Shown piece after piece: positions 1-8,537 of a stretch of 64,000 bases of DNA. The translations under genes were made by a program, and so were the position numbers. Below the pieces are notes generated by a model. It was not told where the DNA came from. It did not search any database and saw only the letters and a list, made by a program, of their open reading frames with translations. The stretch comes from Chloroflexota bacterium. Lineage in GTDB: Bacteria > Chloroflexota > UBA6077 > FW602-bin22 > CADDYW01. Position 1 is the stretch's first letter, and each line of letters starts with the position of its first letter. The stretch covers positions 62,001 through 126,000 of the forward strand of contig CADDYW010000001.1 of NCBI GenBank assembly GCA_902810745.1. The letters run 5' to 3'.

Positions 1-1469
1 GCCACCGCGTCGATCTGCTCTCGCGGAACCTCGGCCTTTGACGCCAGTGCATCCAGGTCGAGCTTCGCAGCCCACGAGAGGACCGCCTCGGCATCGCGGA
101 CTCGGTTCTGGACAAAGTCGCCTCTGACGAGATCGCCCTGCACCACGGCGCCTAGCAACGCGTGTGCGACGTCGACCACGGCCTCACGCTCGGTCTTTAG
201 CCAGAGCGCCGCGTAACGCACCAGATCGATCTTCTCCGGTCCGATCACGACGATCTTTGCCCCTCGGTCCGCGGCTTTCTTGAGGCGAAGATCCAGGACT
301 GGCTGCTCGACGATGGGATTGACGTCGGCCAGAATGATCACATTCGCCCGTTCCAGACCGACGATCGACCCGCTCGCCGCATCGAATCGGAGGGGAGTGG
401 AGGGCGGGTGCGCCGCGAGCGTGTAATCCACGTTATTTGTCCCGATGGCCGTGCGCATCAGCTTCTGTAGGAGGTATCCCTCTTCGTTCGTCCCCTTCGG
501 CGAAGCGACCGCAGCGATGGCACCTGGCCCGCGCTTGACCAGCATCTCCTGAATCCGGTCGCGGACCTCGACGATGGCTTCGTCCCAGGTAGCTGGCTGC
601 AGCTCGCCGTTCCGACGGATCAGAGGCTGAGTCAGACGATCCGGGCTCGCCACGAACTGGTAGGTAAAGCGACCACGGTCACAGAGCCAGCCGTCGTCGA
701 CGGGCGTGTTCTCACGAGACAGGATGCGCTTGATCTCGTTGTTTCGAACGGTAAGATTGACGTTGCAGCCCACCGGGCAGAGAGAGCACACCGTCCCGAC
801 CGTCTTCACGTCGATATCCCACGGACGCGCGCGGAAGCGGTACAGGCTGCTGGTCAGCGCTCCAACCGGGCAAATCTCGATCGTGTTCCCCGAGAAGGGA
901 GAATCGAAGGTTCGGCCTTCCATGACGCCGATCTGACTCCAAGAGCCCCGCTCGAGGACGGTGAGCGTCTCGTCGCCCGCGATCTCGCGAGTGAAGCGGA
1001 CGCAGCGGTAGCACATGATGCACCGCTCGCGGTCGAGCAGAATCTTGTCACTCAGGGGGATCGGCTTCACAAAGTGCCGCTTCATCTCGGCGAAACGACT
1101 GGTACCGCGGCCGTACCCAAACGTGTTATCCTGCAGTGGGCACTCTCCGCCCTTGTCACAGACCGGACAGTCGAGCGGATGGTTGAGGAGCAGAAACTCG
1201 ATCGTGGCGTTCTGCCCGGCGATCGCGCGCGGCGAGTTCGTCCGAACCACCATTCCGTCGGCAACGGGTGTCGTGCACGCCGTCTGGAGCTTCGGCGCCT
1301 TCTCGATCTCGACCAGGCACATGCGGCAGGCGCCGACCGGTTTCATCTTCGGGTGGTAACAGAAAACCGGAATGTCGATTCCAACCAGCTTCGCCGCATC
1401 GACGAGAATCATACCCTTGGGAAGCTGATACTCTCGGCCATTGATTGTAACTTTGACGGTATTATCCAC
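1..1469 (-). CDS. nuoG: NADH-quinone oxidoreductase subunit G (partial, 3' end outside window)
   Basis: Iron-sulfur subunit of the peripheral arm of respiratory complex I. It carries electrons from the NuoEF flavin site toward the membrane arm. About 489 residues are present and the C terminus is cut by the window edge. The translation shows the [2Fe-2S] ferredoxin cysteines (C37, C48, C51, C65), the His-Cys3 site (H97, C101, C104, C110), a 4Fe-4S set (C150, C153, C156, C200) and the extra cluster at the start of the molybdopterin-oxidoreductase-like domain (C228, C231, C235, C263). The GTG at 1469 is preferred over the GTG at 1475 because AGGAG ends 5 nt upstream of it. It lies 84 nt after nuoF and is the last complete-start gene of the operon in view. 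Confidence 0.95.
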   Translation of the reverse strand, partial: MDNTVKVTINGREYQLPKGMILVDAAKLVGIDIPVFCYHPKMKPVGACRMCLVEIEKAPKLQTACTTPVADGMVVRTNSPRAIAGQNATIEFLLLNHPLDCPVCDKGGECPLQDNTFGYGRGTSRFAEMKRHFVKPIPLSDKILLDRERCIMCYRCVRFTREIAGDETLTVLERGSWSQIGVMEGRTFDSPFSGNTIEICPVGALTSSLYRFRARPWDIDVKTVGTVCSLCPVGCNVNLTVRNNEIKRILSRENTPVDDGWLCDRGRFTYQFVASPDRLTQPLIRRNGELQPATWDEAIVEVRDRIQEMLVKRGPGAIAAVASPKGTNEEGYLLQKLMRTAIGTNNVDYTLAAHPPSTPLRFDAASGSIVGLERANVIILADVNPIVEQPVLDLRLKKAADRGAKIVVIGPEKIDLVRYAALWLKTEREAVVDVAHALLGAVVQGDLVRGDFVQNRVRDAEAVLSWAAKLDLDALASKAEVPREQIDAV

Positions 1470-1553
1470 GTCCACTCCTGACCCGCTTCTGCGCCTGCTC
1501 TTGCCCGCTCCGCTTCACCTTGGGCACATCCGGGCGATCGATGAGCTTCATCA

Positions 1554-2855
1554 TTACGTCGCGACGAGCACGCGATTGACCAGACATTGCCCGGTCTTGG
1601 CGTGATATTCGAACTCCTCTCGGAACAGCCTGATCCCACTCGTCACGCAGCTCGTCGAAGCATCGCCGAGTGCGCACAGGGTGATGTTCGGCGGCCCAAA
1701 TCCAATCGTCTTGGCGACCCGGTCAAGCTGGTCGATGTCAGACGAATCGGCGTCACCATTCGTGATCCGCCGTAGGAGCTTGACCATCCACATCGTCCCT
1801 TCGCGGCAGGGAGTACACTTGCCGCAGGATTCGTGGTTGTAGAACTCCTCGATTCGCCGTACCGCGCACGGGATGCAGGTTCGGTCGTTCATGACGATCA
1901 CGCCTCCCGAGCCCAGCATCGATCCAAGACTGGCCAGTGTGTCGAAATCCATCTTTATGTCAAGATTTTCGCCGCTGAGCATCGCCGCCGACGATCCGCC
2001 CGGGATCACCGCCTTCACCGGTCGATCGTCGATCATGCCACCACTGTGCTCGTAGATCAGCTCGCGCAACGTCGTATCGAGGGGTAGCTCCTTGTTCCCG
2101 GGCTCGCGCACGTGCCCGCTCACACAGTAGATCTTCGGACCTGTGTTCCGAGGAGGCGTCCCGATGCTGGTGTACCACTCCACGCCACGGCTTATGAGCA
2201 TGGGGACGTTACAGATCGTCTCGACATTCTGCACGTTGGTCGGCATCCCGTAGACGCCGTATGACGCCGGGAATGGAGGACGGGGCCGCGGCATCGGCCG
2301 ATTCCCTTCGAGCGACTCGATGAGTGCCGTCTCCTCACCGCAGATGTACGCCCCGGCCCCGCGGAAGAGAATGATGTCCGTATCGAAACCGCTGCCGAGA
2401 ATGTTCTTGCCGACGTACCCGCGCTCGTACGCCTGCTTGAGGGCAAATGCCAGCCGCCGATAGCCGAGTGCGAACTCGCCGCGACAGTACACGATCGTCG
2501 TGGGTATCTGCATCGCGTACGCCGCGATCACAATCCCTTCGATGAGCTGGTGAGGGTCGTTCTCCAGGATCGCGCGGTTACTGAATGTACCGGGCTCGCT
2601 CTCGTCCGCGTTGACCAGCAGGTACTTCTCCCGTTTTCCCTTGGGAACGAAGCCCCACTTCATACCGGTCGGAGCTCCAGCTCCGCCGCGGCCGCGCAGG
2701 CCGGAATTCTTCACCATATCGATGATCTGGTCGGGCTGCAGCTCGCTGAGCGCCTTGGGGAGCGCCTGATAATCCCCGTGCGCGAGGGCCACGTCAATGT
2801 CCCACGAGTTCGGAACGCCGACGTTGCGTAAAAGTATCGGCTCATACTTGGCCAT
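1554..2855 (-). CDS. nuoF: NADH-quinone oxidoreductase subunit F
   Basis: NADH-binding and FMN-binding subunit of complex I, where NADH is oxidised. The 433-residue product has the glycine-rich nucleotide/FMN motif GRGGAGAPTGMKW near residues 55-67 and the 4Fe-4S (N3) cysteines C344, C347, C350 (CGKCTPC) and C394. Length is normal for the family. The ATG at 2855 is chosen because a GGAGGGG ribosome site lies 6 nt upstream. An upstream in-frame ATG at 2870 would place that site inside the gene. The start overlaps the 3' end of nuoE by 14 nt, so translation is probably coupled, and nuoG follows in the same operon. Confidence 0.96.
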   Translation of the reverse strand: MAKYEPILLRNVGVPNSWDIDVALAHGDYQALPKALSELQPDQIIDMVKNSGLRGRGGAGAPTGMKWGFVPKGKREKYLLVNADESEPGTFSNRAILENDPHQLIEGIVIAAYAMQIPTTIVYCRGEFALGYRRLAFALKQAYERGYVGKNILGSGFDTDIILFRGAGAYICGEETALIESLEGNRPMPRPRPPFPASYGVYGMPTNVQNVETICNVPMLISRGVEWYTSIGTPPRNTGPKIYCVSGHVREPGNKELPLDTTLRELIYEHSGGMIDDRPVKAVIPGGSSAAMLSGENLDIKMDFDTLASLGSMLGSGGVIVMNDRTCIPCAVRRIEEFYNHESCGKCTPCREGTMWMVKLLRRITNGDADSSDIDQLDRVAKTIGFGPPNITLCALGDASTSCVTSGIRLFREEFEYHAKTGQCLVNRVLVAT

Positions 2856-3363
2856 TCGCAGCCCCTCCATCGACCGGCTCGCTTCGCCGCCCTTTCGAAG
2901 CAGCGAGCGCCGCCAGAATCTCGTCCACGCGCTCCTCGGTCAGATTTCCGTAATAGGTCTCGTCCGCGATCATCATCGGGGCAAGGTCGCACGCCGCCAG
3001 GCACTCCATCGGCTGAAGGGTAAACTTTCCATCAGCGGTGGTCTCGCCGGGCCGAATCCCCAGGCGTCGGCAGATGTACTCGATGATTCCGTCGGCCCCC
3101 CGAAGATAGCAGGCGATATTCTTGCAAGGCATCAGAATGTGTTCGCCCACGGGGTGGTCGTAGAGCATGTCGTAAAAGGTGACGAGCATCTGCAGTGCAT
3201 TCGCGTCGATCTCTAGGATTTCCGCGGCCTCTTTGATACCCTCGGGATCGCACCAGCCATACTGACGCTGCACCGCCCGCAGCGCGTCAAGGACCGCGCT
3301 GCGAGGGCGAGGATATCGCCGCATAGCCGCTCGAATCTCTTGAACTGTCTCCTCCGACAGCAC
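2842..3363 (-). CDS. nuoE: NADH-quinone oxidoreductase subunit E
   Basis: Thioredoxin-fold [2Fe-2S] (N1a) subunit of the NADH-dehydrogenase module, working with NuoF and NuoG. The 173-residue translation carries the four expected cluster ligands C80, C85, C121 and C125 in the contexts MPCKNIACYLRG and ECLAACDLAP. Length is typical. It is separated from nuoD upstream by a 283-bp spacer that holds a perfect inverted repeat. It therefore begins the E-F-G sub-block and could be expressed at a different level from nuoA-D. Its stop codon lies inside the start of nuoF. Confidence 0.95.
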   Translation of the reverse strand: MLSEETVQEIRAAMRRYPRPRSAVLDALRAVQRQYGWCDPEGIKEAAEILEIDANALQMLVTFYDMLYDHPVGEHILMPCKNIACYLRGADGIIEYICRRLGIRPGETTADGKFTLQPMECLAACDLAPMMIADETYYGNLTEERVDEILAALAASKGRRSEPVDGGAANGQV

Positions 3364-3410
3364 ACGATCCTCCTGTTAACTCGTGTCTTCGCAAGGGACG
3401 TGTTTGGGAA

Positions 3411-3455
3411 TAGCCTTTGGAAAAATGGCCCTGCGGGCCATTTTTCCAAAGGCTA
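3411..3455. repeat. Perfect 21-bp inverted repeat in the nuoD-nuoE spacer
   Basis: Two perfectly complementary 21-nt arms (3411-3431 and 3435-3455) flank the 3-nt loop TGC. The arms include AAAAATGGCCC and its complement. No T-tract follows on either strand, so it is not an ordinary intrinsic terminator. It occupies the 3364-3646 spacer inside the nuo operon. Just beyond it lie C-rich pyrimidine runs and a second, bulged hairpin (CCCCTGGC at 3541-3548 with GCCAGGGG at 3568-3575). Plausible roles are an mRNA processing or stabilising hairpin, or an extragenic palindromic repeat. Confidence 0.85.
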
Positions 3456-3646
3456 AACCCTAACCTCTCCCCTGATCCTTCACTAGCGGGTGGGTCTCAG
3501 GCGCCAGGTGGCAGATCAAGGTGATCCACGGAGGGGACAACCCCTGGCGACAGCGAGATCGCACGCTGCCAGGGGGGAGGACTGACTTCCCCATGCGCGA
3601 ACGCTCGCCACTTATAACCCAGCACGCATCACCCGACCTCTCGTCA

Positions 3647-4828
3647 CTATCGGTCCACTTCGCCGAAGATCGGATCGAGACTTCCAATCATCGCGACCAG
3701 ATCTGCAACCAGCCCACCTTTCGCGATCACCGGCAGCGCCTGCAGGTTCGCGAACGACGGCGCACGCACGTGCAATCGGTACGGCTTCCCGGAGCCGTCC
3801 GCAATCAGATAGTATCCAAGCTCCCCACGCGGGGACTCGATCGGGAGATAGACCTCACCAGGCGGAACGCGGATGCCCTCGGTCACGAGCTTGAAATGAT
3901 GGATCAGGGCTTCCATGCTTGTCGCTAGCTCGGACCGTGGCGGCAGGGCAACCTTGCGATTATCGGTGATGTACGGCCCCTCCGGCAATCGGTCGAGCGC
4001 CTGGCGGATGATCTTGAGCGACTCGCGCATTTCGCGGATTCTGACAAGGTAGCGCTCGTAGATGTCGCCGCGGCTCCCGACGATGACGTTGAAGTCGTAC
4101 TCGTCGTATCCGCAGTACGGCCGATCCCGCCGCAGATCGAAATCGCCACCCGAAGCGCGAAGCGCGGGCCCGGTCACACACAGCCGAATCGCATCATCCA
4201 GCGGCAAGATGCCAATGCCAACCGTTCGGTCTCGCCAGATCTCATTATTTGTCAGCAACGCCTCGTATTCGTCGATACGAGCAGGCATCATGCCAAGTAC
4301 TTCCTGGACTGCCTCTTTGAACCCAGACGGGAGATCCATGGCCAGTCCGCCCGGTCGGATGTAGCTCGTCATCATCCGCTGACCCGAGCACATCTCGAAG
4401 ATATCGAGAATCCGCTCACGCTCGCGGAAGCAGTAGAGGAAGACGCTCATCGCGCCCAGGTCCATGGCCTGGGAGCCCACCGAGACGAGATGACTAGAGA
4501 TACGGGTCAGCTCGGCCAGGATCACTCGCGCCACCGTTGCCCGCGGGGGAATCTCCACCCCCAGGAGCTTCTCGACGGCGAGCGAGTATCCGAGATTGTT
4601 CGACAGGTTCGCCAGGTAGTCCATTCGGTCGGTCAGTGTGACGCCCTGCCAGTACGTCTTGGTCTCGTAGGTCTTCTCGAAGCCGGTATGGAGATAACCG
4701 ATCACCGGCTTGCAGCTGACGACGATCTCGCCATCCAGCTCCAGGACCAGTCGCAGCACTCCGTGCGTACTGGGGTGCTGCGGCCCCATATTCAGGACGA
4801 GGTTCTGCTCCTCGACTCTAGCTGCCAC
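3647..4828 (-). CDS. nuoD: NADH-quinone oxidoreductase subunit D
   Basis: The 49-kDa-type subunit of complex I, forming the quinone-binding chamber with NuoB. The 393-residue product begins with the family signature MGPQHPSTHG near residues 14-23 and ends with the conserved DPIFGEVDR tail. Length is standard for a stand-alone NuoD rather than a NuoCD fusion. Translation starts at GTG 4828 and overlaps the end of nuoC by 11 nt. The 283-bp spacer before nuoE is the only sizeable gap in the operon. Confidence 0.96.
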   Translation of the reverse strand: MAARVEEQNLVLNMGPQHPSTHGVLRLVLELDGEIVVSCKPVIGYLHTGFEKTYETKTYWQGVTLTDRMDYLANLSNNLGYSLAVEKLLGVEIPPRATVARVILAELTRISSHLVSVGSQAMDLGAMSVFLYCFRERERILDIFEMCSGQRMMTSYIRPGGLAMDLPSGFKEAVQEVLGMMPARIDEYEALLTNNEIWRDRTVGIGILPLDDAIRLCVTGPALRASGGDFDLRRDRPYCGYDEYDFNVIVGSRGDIYERYLVRIREMRESLKIIRQALDRLPEGPYITDNRKVALPPRSELATSMEALIHHFKLVTEGIRVPPGEVYLPIESPRGELGYYLIADGSGKPYRLHVRAPSFANLQALPVIAKGGLVADLVAMIGSLDPIFGEVDR

Positions 4829-5384
4829 GCTGCACCGCCTTTTGCCACTCGTCCGGGTTGAAGCTCCACTCGTGGGGCTCCCGGGGTGGCTGGTAATCCT
4901 TCCTGAGCGGATGCCCTTCCCAGTCGTCCGGCATCAGGATTCGCGTCAGGTCCGGGTGATTCGCGAAGCGAATCCCGAACAGGTCAAACACCTCACGCTC
5001 GTACCAGTTCGCCCCGGCCCAGAGCCCGGTCAGCGACGGCACCTCCACCTCGTCGTCTTCGACCGGAACCCGCACGCGAACCCATCGTTTCAGCGCGAAT
5101 GAATGGAAATGGTAGACGACTTCAAACCGAGCGCGGCGTCCCATCGCCTGCTCGACGCCGAGGAAGTCCGCGCCGCAGAGGTCTGCCAGCCGTGTGAACT
5201 GAAGCTGCGGGTCATCTCGGAGAAATGCCGCGAGGTCGACTAGCGTGTCGCGGCTGACCACGAACGTCGGCTGATCGTGCTCGACCGACGCTTCGAGAAT
5301 TCGATCGCCAAATCGCTCGTGAACGCGCGCGATGACGACGTCCGGTTCGGTTACCGCCTGCTCCCCGTTTGCCTGATCCGTCAC
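4818..5384 (-). CDS. nuoC: NADH-quinone oxidoreductase subunit C
   Basis: The 30-kDa-type connecting subunit of complex I. The 188-residue translation has the signature region [15 protein letters not shown] around residues 125-140 and the C-terminal HPLRKDYQ motif typical of NuoC. The family usually has 150-220 residues, so this is a separate NuoC. It starts at GTG 5384 within a 4-nt GTGA overlap with nuoB. Its stop lies inside nuoD, so translation through the B-C-D segment is tightly coupled. Confidence 0.95.
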   Translation of the reverse strand: MTDQANGEQAVTEPDVVIARVHERFGDRILEASVEHDQPTFVVSRDTLVDLAAFLRDDPQLQFTRLADLCGADFLGVEQAMGRRARFEVVYHFHSFALKRWVRVRVPVEDDEVEVPSLTGLWAGANWYEREVFDLFGIRFANHPDLTRILMPDDWEGHPLRKDYQPPREPHEWSFNPDEWQKAVQRGS

Positions 5385-5881
5385 CGTTCGCCTTCCTTGG
5401 AGCCCTGGGCAGCGATCTTCTTCTGAAGCTTGATGATTCCGTCGATGAGCGCCTCGGGCCGAGGTGGACAGCCCGGAATGTACACGTCGACCGGGATGAT
5501 CTTGTCCACGCCTTGCACGATTGCATAGTTATTGAAGATGCCACCGCACGAGGCGCAATCCCCCATCGCGATGACCCACTTCGGGTGGGGCATCTGATCA
5601 TACAGGTGCTTCACCACCGGCGCCATCTTCTGCGAGACACGTCCCGACACGATCATCAAATCGCTCTGGCGAGGAGATGCCCGAAACAGCTCAGCTCCGA
5701 AGCGCGCCACGTCGAATCGCGATGCGCCCGTCGCCATCATCTCGATCGCACAGCAGGCCAGGCCGAAGCTCATCGGCCACAGCGATTGGCTTCGACCCCA
5801 GTCTGCCAGCTTCGACAACAGGATGCCCGGCGTGCCGTCCTTCTGGTGGACAGACCCGTCGGTCGGTACCTCTACTCCCAT
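5381..5881 (-). CDS. nuoB: NADH-quinone oxidoreductase subunit B
   Basis: Carries the terminal 4Fe-4S cluster N2 that reduces quinone. The 166-residue protein shows the tandem cysteines C43-C44 ([10 protein letters not shown]), C109 in GDCASCGG and C138 in [11 protein letters not shown], all diagnostic of NuoB. The start ATG at 5881 lies inside the last codons of nuoA (10-nt overlap). The stop overlaps the nuoC start by 4 nt. Confidence 0.97.
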   Translation of the reverse strand: MGVEVPTDGSVHQKDGTPGILLSKLADWGRSQSLWPMSFGLACCAIEMMATGASRFDVARFGAELFRASPRQSDLMIVSGRVSQKMAPVVKHLYDQMPHPKWVIAMGDCASCGGIFNNYAIVQGVDKIIPVDVYIPGCPPRPEALIDGIIKLQKKIAAQGSKEGER

Positions 5882-6228
5882 TCGAGGGCTCCCTTCTTCA
5901 CGATGTAAAAGTACCCGACCAGAAGAATGCCGATGAAGATCAGCATCTCGATGAATCCAAACAGGCGAAGCTGCCGAAAGGTCACGGCCCAGGGGTAGAA
6001 GAAGACCGCCTCGATGTCGAAGACGATGAACAGCATGGCGACGAGGTAGAACTTAACCGGAAAACGGATCCGCGCCGAGACTTGAGGAGTGATCCCACTT
6101 TCGTAGGGCACCATTCGGCGCGCGTGTCGATGGCGGGGCCCCAGATAGATCGAGATTCCGATGACCAGGAGACTGAAGGCTGCGGCAAGGACGCCGAGGA
6201 CGAAGATAGGAAGATAGTCAGTCGGCAT
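5872..6228 (-). CDS. nuoA: NADH-quinone oxidoreductase subunit A
   Basis: Small membrane subunit linking the peripheral and membrane arms of complex I. The product has 118 residues with three predicted transmembrane helices (about 6-28, 60-82 and 88-110). It includes the conserved acidic stretch [14 protein letters not shown] in the second helix. The ATG at 6228 is chosen because AGGTGA lies 4 nt upstream. An in-frame extension to 6330 would run across the promoter and adds unconserved residues. This is the first gene of the nuo operon. Confidence 0.93.
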   Translation of the reverse strand: MPTDYLPIFVLGVLAAAFSLLVIGISIYLGPRHRHARRMVPYESGITPQVSARIRFPVKFYLVAMLFIVFDIEAVFFYPWAVTFRQLRLFGFIEMLIFIGILLVGYFYIVKKGALEWE

Positions 6229-6301
6229 ATCGTCACCTAAAAGTACCGGCGCCACGAGCCGACTGCGCCGGACGCGGGCGCCGATCGACCCAGGCGGCGG
6301 A

Positions 6302-6330
6302 AGTATATGCCAAATTTGGCCAATCGTCAA
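6302..6330 (-). promoter_or_regulatory. Predicted sigma70-type promoter of the nuo operon
   Basis: Reading the minus strand, TTGACG (6330-6325) and TATACT (6307-6302) are separated by exactly 17 nt. A start near 6295 would give a leader of about 67 nt before the nuoA ATG. The element lies immediately after the stop of the upstream zinc-ribbon gene (6340), which marks the operon boundary. Confidence 0.65.
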
Positions 6331-6339
6331 ATCACGCGA

Positions 6340-6729
6340 CTAGCCAAGCGAGTCCGCAGCCACGTCGTCGAGGCCATCTGCCGCGCTGCCTTCGCCCGCG
6401 GCGTCGTCCGGCATTTCACCCGCCTCCATGCGGTCGACCATCTCGTGAAACTCGTCGCCGAGATCTTCCCCGACCTCCTCGCCCATCCGCCGAGCCCATC
6501 GCGCGACACTGCGCGGATCGTTCTCGTCGACGTCGCCCAGGATCGAAGGGTCGGCCAGGCGCTCGAGGCGAGCCTCGTCCGAGTGAAGCACGGCGAATCG
6601 AGAGACCAGCTTGCGCATGTGCTCGCCTTTGCACCGCGGGCAACGGAGGTCGCTCGGATCGGCGAAGCCACGCACGAACACACTGAGGTAACCACCGCAG
6701 TCGGAGCAGCGGTACTCGTAGATGGGCAT
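6340..6729 (-). CDS. FmdB-type zinc-ribbon protein
   Basis: A 129-residue protein beginning MPIYEYRC, the hallmark of the FmdB/CxxC regulatory zinc-ribbon family. The four predicted zinc ligands are C8, C11, C30 and C33. The rest is acidic and probably flexible, unlike the short basic tails of many homologues. The exact function of the family is unsettled; regulatory or nucleic-acid binding roles have been proposed. It starts 22 nt after the stop of the hypothetical gene upstream, with GAGGAA as ribosome site, so the two form a small operon just before nuo. Confidence 0.8.
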   Translation of the reverse strand: MPIYEYRCSDCGGYLSVFVRGFADPSDLRCPRCKGEHMRKLVSRFAVLHSDEARLERLADPSILGDVDENDPRSVARWARRMGEEVGEDLGDEFHEMVDRMEAGEMPDDAAGEGSAADGLDDVAADSLG

Positions 6730-6751
6730 TCTGTTCCTCGCTCATCTTCCT

Positions 6752-7033
6752 TCAAGCGTGCCCGCTGGATCGCGCTCGGTTGATCTGCTGGCGCGCCTGG
6801 TCGGCAACACCCACCTCGATGCAGTCGCAGTAGGTCGAGTAGATCCCCTTGTGAATCAGCCGCGTGCGCCAATCTTGCGCCCCGCACTGCTCTGCCCACT
6901 CTTCCTCGAGCTGCAGAAGTCGCGAGAGCCGCCCCAAGAACAGCGCTTGCATCTGAGAGACCGAATTCTGACGCGTAGACGCAGGAAGCATCGGAGTCAC
7001 CACGTCGTCGTGCTGAGACTTCTGGCTAGCCAC
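6752..7033 (-). CDS. Hypothetical protein, first gene of a two-gene operon with the zinc-ribbon gene
   Basis: Family not recognised. Beginning at GTG 7033 it encodes about 93 residues. A low-complexity start is followed by a helical segment rich in Leu, Glu and Arg (about residues 28-55). The C-terminal half has Cys-Asp-Cys in YCDCIEVG and ends RSSGHA. GTG 7033 is preferred over an upstream in-frame start at 7057: GAGGT sits 5 nt before it, and the extended -10 element at 7071 would leave almost no leader for 7057. It is co-oriented with, and 22 nt from, the FmdB-type gene. Confidence 0.6.
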   Translation of the reverse strand: MASQKSQHDDVVTPMLPASTRQNSVSQMQALFLGRLSRLLQLEEEWAEQCGAQDWRTRLIHKGIYSTYCDCIEVGVADQARQQINRARSSGHA

Positions 7034-7070
7034 TGCGCACCTCGAACCTTCGGGCATCTTCCACCGCGGG

Positions 7071-7079
7071 ATTATAGCA
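7071..7079 (-). promoter_or_regulatory. Extended -10 promoter for the 7033-6340 operon
   Basis: The minus strand reads TGC-TATAAT (7079-7071), a perfect -10 hexamer with the TGn extension. No good -35 hexamer lies at 16-18 nt. A start near 7064 gives a 31-nt leader to GTG 7033. The rest of the 7080-7291 gap shows nothing further on either strand. Confidence 0.5.
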
Positions 7080-7291
7080 CAGCAGCCTGCGCCGAAACAG
7101 GTCTGCTCGGGGGTGAAAGTGAGAAGACATCCATCGCGGATGCCTCTCGACGATTCAGGGTCAGTGGGATCCGGGGAACCTACCGGTGAGGCACCCGACC
7201 GCGACGCGGCGATGGCATCGCGATCGTCCCGCGCCGAGCCGGCGTTCGGTACCTTTCGCCCTGGTGGCCAGCGGATGCTCAGTTCACCGCT

Positions 7292-7606
7292 TCATCGCGT
7301 CGTCGGCCGGATTCGCTCGATCCAATCGAGGGCTTCGAGAACCGCGCTGGTCCGGCGGTGGGCCTGCGCCAGCTCGTATGCGATCGCAGGATCCGGCATA
7401 AACGGAGTGTGCTCGTCGGCCAGAACTGAAAAATCTGCGACCATCCGCGCGACTTCGCCCGGTGTGAGGTTCATGATGTCGGGCCCCTCCGTGCGAAGCC
7501 AGTTCACGATCTCTAGCCAGGACGTCCACTCGCGGCGGCGGTACAGAGAGATTACATCTCGAAGCTCATAATCTTTCGCGAAGCGTACACGTGGTCTTCG
7601 AGGCAC
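7292..7606 (-). CDS. Hypothetical protein downstream of an RNA-binding protein gene
   Basis: Unrecognised family. From GTG 7606 it encodes about 104 residues, mostly helical, with a basic N terminus and a C-terminal helix ending LDWIERIRPTTR. The start is chosen because GGGGTGA lies 7 nt upstream and overlaps the stop of the RRM gene (7614-7616). A longer in-frame start at 7672 would overlap the RRM coding sequence by 59 nt. The 8-nt gap implies co-transcription with the RNA-binding protein, so a joint role in RNA metabolism is possible but unproven. Confidence 0.6.
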   Translation of the reverse strand: MPRRPRVRFAKDYELRDVISLYRRREWTSWLEIVNWLRTEGPDIMNLTPGEVARMVADFSVLADEHTPFMPDPAIAYELAQAHRRTSAVLEALDWIERIRPTTR

Positions 7607-7613
7607 AACGTTG

Positions 7614-7901
7614 TCACCCCGCTCGACTTCCGTATCCTCCTCCGCCACGCATCTCGCGCTCCTGCGCGACATTTACGCGTAGTGGGCGCCCGTCGAGAAC
7701 GTAGCCATTGAACATTTGAATCGCGGTGTTCGCCTCGGCGTCGGTCGTCATCTGCACGAATGCGAATCCGCGCGGACGCCCAGTCTGGCGATCGAGTGGC
7801 ATCGTTACCGACTCAACCGTGCCGGCCTGGCTGAAAAGACGCCTCAGCTCACTTTCGCTGACGCTGTAGGGCAGGTTGCCAACATACAATCGAGTCGCCA
7901 T
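7614..7901 (-). CDS. RRM-domain RNA-binding protein
   Basis: A 95-residue single RNA-recognition-motif protein of the bacterial/cyanobacterial Rbp type, expected to bind single-stranded RNA. RNP2 is LYVGNLPY at residues 5-12 and RNP1 is RGFAFVQM at 44-51. A short glycine-rich tail (MRGGGGYGSRAG) follows, as in cold-induced Rbp proteins. The ATG at 7901 is preceded by GGGAGAG at 4 nt; an in-frame extension to 8069 is rejected. It is divergent from rpsT and followed by a probable partner gene. Confidence 0.9.
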   Translation of the reverse strand: MATRLYVGNLPYSVSESELRRLFSQAGTVESVTMPLDRQTGRPRGFAFVQMTTDAEANTAIQMFNGYVLDGRPLRVNVAQEREMRGGGGYGSRAG

Positions 7902-7973
7902 CAAACTCTCCCGTGCGCAGTGGCGCAGCGTGTAGACAAGCCCGTGTGCAATGTCTGTGCCGACCGGCAACCA

Positions 7974-8002
7974 TGGACACCCGGCGAGGGATCGTGTATG
8001 CT
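7974..8002 (+). promoter_or_regulatory. Predicted promoter of rpsT
   Basis: TGGACA (7974-7979), a 17-nt spacer and TATGCT (7997-8002) lie upstream of rpsT. The predicted start near 8009 leaves a 30-nt leader containing GGGAGG, 9 nt before the TTG start. Confidence 0.5.
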
Positions 8003-8038
8003 TTATTCTAGCACTTCGTGTTCGGGAGGATACTCTCT

Positions 8039-8314
8039 TTGGCGAATACCAAGTCGGCGTTGAAGGCAATTCGCGTCTCCGAACGTCGCCGTCGCCGTAA
8101 TCAACCGATTCGCACGGGCGTCAAGACTGCGATTCGCAAGGCAGTCGGCTCGATCAATCAGGGAAATCTCGACGCCGCCCGCGAAGCGGTCGTGAACGCC
8201 GTGAGCAAGCTAGACAAGGCGGCGAGCAAGGGTGTGATTCACTGGCGGAACGCCGCTCGACGCAAGTCGCGACTGATGCGCAAGCTCAACAAGGCAGCCG
8301 GGACGGCGGGCTGA
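8039..8314 (+). CDS. rpsT: 30S ribosomal protein S20
   Basis: Primary 16S rRNA-binding protein of the small subunit. The 91-residue, very basic, all-helical product opens with (M)ANTKSALKAIR and has the conserved RTGVKTAIRKAV and HWRNAARRKSRL segments. TTG 8039 is taken as the start because the family begins MANTKSA and GGGAGG sits 9 nt upstream. A GTG at 8018 would add seven unconserved residues. It stands alone and is divergent from the RRM gene. Confidence 0.95.
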   Translation: MANTKSALKAIRVSERRRRRNQPIRTGVKTAIRKAVGSINQGNLDAAREAVVNAVSKLDKAASKGVIHWRNAARRKSRLMRKLNKAAGTAG

Positions 8315-8537
8315 GATCCTGGCGTCGAATGATCGGCCTTCCCCGACGGGAGAGAGCGAGGTAGCACGCGGAGCCGACCGACGATTCGAAGATGATCGCC
8401 GGAGCCCCTGTTTCCGGGACGGGCTGGTTATCCCCTCGAGCGTTCAGCGAGGTCGTTAGTCCGCGTGCTCGCGGCACCTGGTCTGGCGGTATGCATCTTG
8501 CCTCCTGGTTCGATCAATCAGATCGCAGGAGCGCGAG
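8315..8537. other. Intergenic region, no feature recognised
   Basis: This 223-bp gap between rpsT and the M50 protease gene holds no tRNA-like fold, terminator T-tract or convincing promoter that I could see. The only gene-like element is the GAGCGCGAGG stretch just before GTG 8538. Confidence 0.5.
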
